64,000 bases of DNA from JAGFIY01 sp964499285. GTDB lineage: Bacteria; Bacteroidota; Ignavibacteria; Ignavibacteriales; Melioribacteraceae. How positions within the stretch are numbered: position 1 is the stretch's first letter; each line of letters opens with the position of its first letter. Positions 59,465 through 64,000 of the stretch are shown piece by piece. The stretch spans positions 74,364 through 138,363 of the forward strand of contig CAZCLA010000004.1 of the NCBI GenBank assembly GCA_964499285.1, read 5' to 3'. The notes under the pieces are model-generated. The model did not search any database. It saw only the letters and a program-made list of their open reading frames with translations, and had not been told where the DNA came from. A program made the translations under genes and the position numbers.

Positions 59465-60771
59465 ATGTATTGAATCATTAAACTTCTATCACCACTTCTA
59501 ACCGTTGCCATAAGCAGATGATAAACGGTGCTTATGTAACATTGAAAATCATTGAGATCCATTTTATGATAGCGTTCGAAAACTTTATCCGCATTTGGAG
59601 AAAGAATTTGTTCTTCAATTTTTGATACGATTGTTTCTTTCAAGTCGGTTAAGTGATCATAAATGATAAAGTTTGTTCTTCGAGCAACTTTTTTCATTGC
59701 AGCTTCATTTTTGAGGCGCCATTCATCGGGGTGGCTTTTCATTTTTTCTAGAAGAAAAAGAAGTCTTCGTGTTATATGATTCCGTGGAGCCGGCTGCCAC
59801 CTTAAAGCAATTTGTGTATGAGTTGAATCTATCTTAAGTTTTTTATCCACATACTTTATCATCCAAAATCTTTCAAAGTATTCTTCGCTTGTGAGATGTA
59901 AAAATGAAATGAGATTTCTTAACAATAAAGCCGGATATATTAGAAGTTTAGGTAAAAATATCGGCTTTAATGCTTTTCCATAATAGAATGTTGCGGCAAT
60001 CTTAAACAACTCTCTATGGGAGACACTTCCGTTTGGACTTGCATTATAAATCCCGAATCGTGAAAGGTTTTCCGCTTCTTTAATGATTATTCTAAATAGT
60101 GTTATTAAATCATTTATATGCAGATATGGTACGGCTGATTCTCCTTTACCAGCGATTATTCTGGACTCCAATTTTTTTGAAAGCCATGTCGTTAAAAATT
60201 TATAAAGCGGTGCGTATTCACACCAATCGCTAAATACAGCAGCCAATCTTATTATAGTACAGGGAAAAAAGTTTGAATATTCCTGCGTTAACTCTTCGCC
60301 GATTTTTTTACTGTGAGCGTATGCGAAAGTTGCATCGGGCGGACTATTTTCGGTAATTACCTCTCCTTCTTGGGGGAACTCACACGCTGCAAGCGAGCTT
60401 ATAAATACAAATCTTTTTACGTCTAATTCCTTTGCTAATTCGAGAACATTTTTTGTACCTTCAACGTTCGTCCTTTCATATTCCTGATTGTCTTTATATG
60501 TAAAATCGTAGTAAGCCGCCAAATGAAAAATATAATCTATGCGGCCGTATTCTATTAAAAATTTTTTTACTTCATTTAATCTTGATTTATTGGCAATATC
60601 GCATTGAATCCACTGTACATTTTTATGGTAAGGTATGTGAGATTCTATTCGGGAGCGGCGGGCGAGTGCGTAAACTTTGTATTCATCCTTTATATTGTCA
60701 AGAAAATGTCGACCGACAAAACCTGTCGCACCGGTGATTAGTACAATTCTATTTCTGTGTAATAGATTCAT
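59465..60771 (-). CDS. NAD-dependent epimerase/dehydratase family protein, 3'-truncated by a gap
   Basis: This extended short-chain dehydrogenase has the Rossmann motif TGATGFVGRHF (about 14-24), SLAAC and the active-site Tyr-x3-Lys in FAYAHSKKIGEEL. The substrate-binding half runs to about residue 330. The last 100 residues before the gap are helical and of unknown origin, and the true stop lies in the gap. Its ATG overlaps the membrane-protein gene stop (ATGA), placing it second in the sigma54-controlled run. The substrate (sugar nucleotide, steroid- or flavonoid-like) cannot be told. Confidence 0.9.
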
Positions 60772-61169
60772 AGTTCACCTGCACGCTTAATAGAACTATA
60801 CAGTATATATATTATAACACCCATCAAGAAATCGGACATGCCCGATACGATAACTAACCAAATCGAACTGACAAAAAAGAAATAGATCAGTAAAAAAACC
60901 GTAGCCATAATTTTTACAATTATCGAAAAGATTATTAAACATTCGTAACGCTTTAAGTTATAAGCAGCCATTGCATAACCAACAGCCATTGCGATATGAA
61001 ATACTCCGCCTTGCGACGGGAAAAATCTCTCTCTGCAATCATTGTAACCAAAAAAGTCTAAAGCTGAGTCGGGCAGCAAAATTAATCCTATACCCACCAA
61101 GAATGAGTGGATCGCAACTAACCAGAGAAAGAATTTTAAGTACTTACTCCAACCGTTTAAATCGTTCAT
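60768..61169 (-). CDS. Small four-helix membrane protein, first gene after the sigma54 promoter
   Basis: This 133-aa inner-membrane protein has four hydrophobic segments (LKFFLWLVAIHSFLVGIGLIL, HIAMAVGYAMAAYNL, IIFSIIVKIMATVFLLIYFFF, WLVIVSGMSDFLMGVIIYILY), reminiscent of DoxX/DUF4345-type proteins, although the family is not certain. The frame is open to 61208, but that part overlaps a sigma54 promoter. The ATG at 61169 has GGAG 6 bases upstream and lies 24 bases after the predicted transcription start. Confidence 0.75.
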   Translation of the reverse strand: MNDLNGWSKYLKFFLWLVAIHSFLVGIGLILLPDSALDFFGYNDCRERFFPSQGGVFHIAMAVGYAMAAYNLKRYECLIIFSIIVKIMATVFLLIYFFFVSSIWLVIVSGMSDFLMGVIIYILYSSIKRAGEL

Positions 61170-61203
61170 TTTTTTCTCCAGGGGAAATGATTTTGGAAAA
61201 TGG

Positions 61204-61219
61204 TGCAAAACATGTGCCC
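61204..61219 (-). promoter_or_regulatory. Sigma54 (-24/-12) promoter for the ORP-like operon
   Basis: On the minus strand, GGGCAC-ATGTT-TTGCA matches the sigma54 consensus TGGCAC-N5-TTGCA at 10 of 11 defined positions. GG is at 61218-61217 and GC at 61206-61205 with exact spacing. Predicted transcription start near 61193 is just ahead of the GGAG and ATG of the membrane-protein gene. The divergent activator gene starts 157 bases away from the -24 element. Confidence 0.85.
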
Positions 61220-61278
61220 GCTATATAATTGGTTTCTGATCATTATATGAATAGTCATTATTTTTTGTACTGCATAAA

Positions 61279-61324
61279 TGCAACAAAATATTGCAATCTA
61301 TTTCAAAAATGCAAGAATTTTGCA
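61279..61324. promoter_or_regulatory. Two palindromes, candidate enhancer sites for the sigma54 activator
   Basis: TGCAAC-AAAAT-ATTGCA (61279-61295) and TGCAA-GAATT-TTGCA (61310-61324) lie 61-106 bp upstream of the minus-strand -24 element and 37-82 bp upstream of the divergent activator gene. Spacing and sequence resemble the pair at 30636-30680. They suit both activation of the operon and autoregulation of the activator gene. Confidence 0.65.
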
Positions 61325-61360
61325 ATATTACAGATATAATAAACTTGCAAAGAGTAAGAA

Positions 61361-63088
61361 ATGGATCTTAAGAAAGTTATCGACCTTGGGAAAGAAGTTT
61401 TAATTATTCCGGATGGTATTGCTGTTTTAAGCAAGGACTGTAAGATAATTGTCTTTAACGAAGCAGCATCTAGAATTACCGGTTATAGTGAAGATGATGT
61501 TGTAGGGGAGGACTGTGGAAAACTTTTTACAGAATATTCTGATGGTATGAACTTTTTAAAAGAATCTTTAACTGACAACCGCGCATTTACAAATCTTGCC
61601 TTCAATATTAAAACAAAAAAGGGAAGTGAAAAAAACGTGCTGGCGTCAATTACTCCAATTGTCAGGAAAGAACAGATAATAAGCGCTGTTTTAGTTTTTC
61701 GGGATACTAAAGAAATGCTAAACTTAGCCGAGGACTTAGAAGAAAAAACAACAGAATTATTAAATCAAAAAAATAAACTTGATGCAATATTCAATAGTAA
61801 CATCGAGGGGATTTTTACAATAGATGATGACTGGAATGTAACTTCATTTAATGCGGCTGCAGAAAAGATAACGGGATATAAGATTAATGAAGCAATCGGG
61901 AAAAAGTGTTGGCAGATTTTTAATTCGCAAATTTGCCGCAATGGATGCCACATGGAGCAGACGATGAAGAACGGTAAACCGACAATTGCTAACGAGCTGG
62001 AAATTATTAACAAACATGGTAATAGAATACCCATAAGAGTAAATTCTGCAATTTTAAGAAACGACAAAAATGAAAAAATCGGAGCAGTTGAAACGTTCCT
62101 GGATATTAGTGAAATAAAGAATCTCGCAGAGCATTTAGATGAGAGATTTAATTACGAAAACATTGTCGGCAAAAATAAAGAAATAAAACACATCATCAAC
62201 GTACTCGAAAGTGTGGCACAGACGGACAGCTCAGTCTTAATTACTGGCGAAAGCGGTACCGGAAAGGAACTTGCTGCAAGAGCAATTCATCTTAACAGTC
62301 ATCGAAGAACTGGGCCATTTACCGCGGTCAACTGTAGCGCATTTGCCGAAAGTTTAATAGAAAGCGAACTATTCGGGCATGAAAAAGGTGCATTTACCGG
62401 GGCAATAAAAAGCAAGGTTGGTAGATTTGAGCTTGCAAACGGCGGCACATTATTCTTGGATGAGATCGGCGATCTTTCGGTTACCGTTCAAACAAAACTG
62501 CTTCGCGTTCTTGAAACAAGAGAAATCGAACGTGTCGGTTCAAATAAACCGATTAAAATCGATACAAGAATAATTGCAGCAACAAATAAAAACCTCGAGC
62601 GTGAAATTGAAAGCGGTAGATTCAGAGAAGATTTGTATTACAGAGTTAATGTAATGAACATACAACTACCCCCGTTGCGCGAAAGGAAGGATGACTTACC
62701 AATTTTAGTAAATTATTTTATAGAAAAGTTTAATGTAAAGTTTGAAAGAAACATAAAACATTTCTCATCTTCATCATTCGATATTCTAATTGATTACAAT
62801 TGGCCAGGTAATATCCGAGAACTTGAAAACGTAATAGAACATTGTTTTGTCCTCTGCAGCAGTGATATAATTCAAATTGAACATTTGCCGAAAAGATTAC
62901 GTGAGTCGGATTTAACTAATCAAGAAAACAGAACTGATAATAATTTAAATCATATTCAAAACGTTGAACGAGACATCATAATCCAAACACTAAAAAAATA
63001 TAGCGGTAATAAAAGTAAAACTGCCAAAGAGCTGAATATCCATCCGACGACACTTTGGAGGAAAATGCAAAAATTCGGTATCGATTGA
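61361..63088 (+). CDS. PAS-PAS sigma54-dependent activator of the ORP-like cluster
   Basis: This 575-aa enhancer-binding protein has two PAS domains: about 10-120 (PDGIAVLSKDCKIIVFNEAASRITGY) and 135-250 (EGIFTIDDDWNVTSFNAAAEKITGY). The second contains C183, C192 and C196 (KKCWQIFNSQICRNGCHMEQ), a potential redox or Fe-S site. The AAA+ core has GESGTGKE (296-303), GAFTGA (343-348) and GGTLFLDE (361-368), and a Fis HTH ends it (NKSKTAKELNIHPTTLWRKM). It is divergent from a sigma54-controlled operon, as DVU2106 is from the Desulfovibrio orp genes. It is likely the redox-responsive regulator of the operon. Confidence 0.95.
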   Translation: MDLKKVIDLGKEVLIIPDGIAVLSKDCKIIVFNEAASRITGYSEDDVVGEDCGKLFTEYSDGMNFLKESLTDNRAFTNLAFNIKTKKGSEKNVLASITPIVRKEQIISAVLVFRDTKEMLNLAEDLEEKTTELLNQKNKLDAIFNSNIEGIFTIDDDWNVTSFNAAAEKITGYKINEAIGKKCWQIFNSQICRNGCHMEQTMKNGKPTIANELEIINKHGNRIPIRVNSAILRNDKNEKIGAVETFLDISEIKNLAEHLDERFNYENIVGKNKEIKHIINVLESVAQTDSSVLITGESGTGKELAARAIHLNSHRRTGPFTAVNCSAFAESLIESELFGHEKGAFTGAIKSKVGRFELANGGTLFLDEIGDLSVTVQTKLLRVLETREIERVGSNKPIKIDTRIIAATNKNLEREIESGRFREDLYYRVNVMNIQLPPLRERKDDLPILVNYFIEKFNVKFERNIKHFSSSSFDILIDYNWPGNIRELENVIEHCFVLCSSDIIQIEHLPKRLRESDLTNQENRTDNNLNHIQNVERDIIIQTLKKYSGNKSKTAKELNIHPTTLWRKMQKFGID

Positions 63089-63142
63089 ACAAAATATAAA
63101 GTGGCAGTATATTCCCAAATAAAATACAAATCTGGAGAAAAT

Positions 63143-64000
63143 TTGAAAAAATCTTTGTTTGTTCTCATTGTAATATTTTTATTGCAAATTAACTACTCCT
63201 ATGCTCAATGTTCGGATGCTGGTATTTGTTCTCTCGGTGGACATCCGATAGAAGAAAAAACAAAAACGTTCGATATGTCTATTGGATATTCATACGGCTA
63301 CAGCGGAAAAGATGATGATATTAGCTACAACTCTATTAAGTTTGGCGGGACATACTACTTCTTAGATAATGCAAGTTTGTATATGGCAATTCCTTTTAAT
63401 TTGCATTCGGGACCCCTTTACAATGTTAACGGAATCGGTGATCTGATCTTTAATCTAAGCTACGGATTTGAATTTGAAAATTCTCTTTTATCTATTTCTG
63501 CTGGTATGAGACTTGCGACTGCTTCATCTAGCAGAGAGTTTGTTTTGCAGCCTTATAAAACAGGGTTGGGAACAAATGATATTTTACTTGGAATTGATTT
63601 TTCCTTCTCAAATTTATCGGTAGGTGTAGGCTATCAAATTGCAGGAAAACCAGTTGATGAAGATTTATTCGTAGTCGAAAGGGGAGATGATTTATTACTA
63701 CGTGCTGGGTACACATTCGTCAAAGATTATTTTAGAATTACTCCTCAGTTGCTTTTCATAAACCGTTTTGGAAAATCCCAAATGTATTTTATAAATTCGA
63801 ATCCGGGCGCAAATTCTATCCCTATGTATCTTGAAGTCGATGGAAGTGATCAAAGTCAGTTTAACTTGCTGGTTAAAGCTGATTACAATGTAACCGAATA
63901 TTATTCACATTTCGTTGAATTCGCTCTTCCATTTCTTGAAAGAGATGTTAATGTTGACGGATTAAAAAGAACTTTTACGATTTCTACGGGATTAAGTTTT
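63143..64000 (+). CDS. Outer-membrane beta-barrel-like protein, 3'-truncated by the window end
   Basis: Translation from a TTG at 63143, 6 bases after GGAG (63133-63136), gives a signal peptide (KKSLFVLIVIFLLQINYSYAQ). A Cys pair (QCSDAGICSLGGH) and alternating beta strands with aromatic ends follow (DMSIGYSYGYSG, KFGGTYYFL, SISAGMRLATA, LSVGVGYQIAG). The frame stays open for 286 codons to the window edge. It resembles outer-membrane transporters or porin-like barrels of Bacteroidota. It lies 54 bases downstream of the sigma54 activator gene and could be part of its unit. The family is not known. Confidence 0.75.
   Translation, partial: MKKSLFVLIVIFLLQINYSYAQCSDAGICSLGGHPIEEKTKTFDMSIGYSYGYSGKDDDISYNSIKFGGTYYFLDNASLYMAIPFNLHSGPLYNVNGIGDLIFNLSYGFEFENSLLSISAGMRLATASSSREFVLQPYKTGLGTNDILLGIDFSFSNLSVGVGYQIAGKPVDEDLFVVERGDDLLLRAGYTFVKDYFRITPQLLFINRFGKSQMYFINSNPGANSIPMYLEVDGSDQSQFNLLVKADYNVTEYYSHFVEFALPFLERDVNVDGLKRTFTISTGLSF

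Noticed and set aside
61170..61208. Upstream start of the membrane-protein gene at 61208
   Set aside because: It lies over the sigma54 promoter, upstream of the predicted transcription start. ATG 61169 has GGAG at ideal spacing.
63102..63117. sigma54 promoter before the barrel gene (TGGCAG-N5-TCCCA)
   Set aside because: The invariant G at -13 is replaced by C, so the match is too weak to claim.

Overview
The window is about 64 kb of AT-rich, gene-dense bacterial DNA in scaffold form, with five 100-N placeholders. Several traits suggest an Ignavibacteria-like member of the Bacteroidota/Chlorobi group. These are a C-terminal type IX secretion (T9SS) sorting domain on a GH18 protein, a split ATP synthase locus holding only atpD-atpC, an 11-gene complex I operon without NuoEFG, 2-oxoacid:ferredoxin oxidoreductase genes, and many lipoproteins and Reg_prop-type hybrid sensors. 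Fixed-size gaps, one of them flanked by an exact 55-bp overlap, indicate a draft or metagenome assembly. The placement is inferred from gene content only.

Layout. 1-3230 (+): tail of a 2-oxoacid:ferredoxin oxidoreductase operon, then atpDC. 3249-5065 (-): an iron/oxidative-stress operon (Rrf2/IscR-type regulator, unknown 109-aa protein, IscA-type carrier, superoxide dismutase) with an IscR type-1-like operator abutting the first start codon. 5130-15655 (-): nuoABCDHIJKLMN. 15839-19742 (+): beta-propeller sensor kinase and NarL-type regulator. 20294-25702: peptide ABC transporter, with ATPases on the minus strand and the binding protein and permeases divergent. 25699-30632 (+): a very large Ser/Thr kinase-ATPase-TPR protein and a sigma54 activator, translationally coupled to the transporter. 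30796-34221 (+): a secreted protein of near-identical 16-residue repeats and a zinc peptidase-like surface protein. 34525-49826: lipoproteins, TPR/GAF histidine kinase pair, PEGA protein, L,D-transpeptidase-like protein, TonB-C/MORN protein, DPP III-like peptidase, DUF6600-like protein, L28, ferritin, GH18-T9SS protein, patatin, Cfa and PdaD.

50060-61169 (-) is one long run of co-oriented genes: Dps, three NifX/MTH1175-type proteins, two MinD-type ATPases with two [4Fe-4S] motifs each, a DUF5320-type Gly/Arg-rich protein, small Cys proteins, CBM48, radical SAM, cupin, CGGC, TrmO, Mrp, an FAD oxidoreductase, an SDR and a membrane protein. It resembles the orange-protein (ORP) cluster of Desulfovibrio. 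As there, a sigma54 activator is encoded divergently (61361-63088), and here a near-perfect -24/-12 promoter plus two palindromic candidate activator sites lie between them.

The two points most worth following are (a) this expanded ORP-like cluster with its sigma54 control region, and (b) the transporter / kinase / sigma54 activator / tandem-repeat secreted protein / peptidase region at 20-34 kb. The repeat gene in (b) is preceded by palindromes of the same type and spacing as those in (a). Function in both cases is inference.
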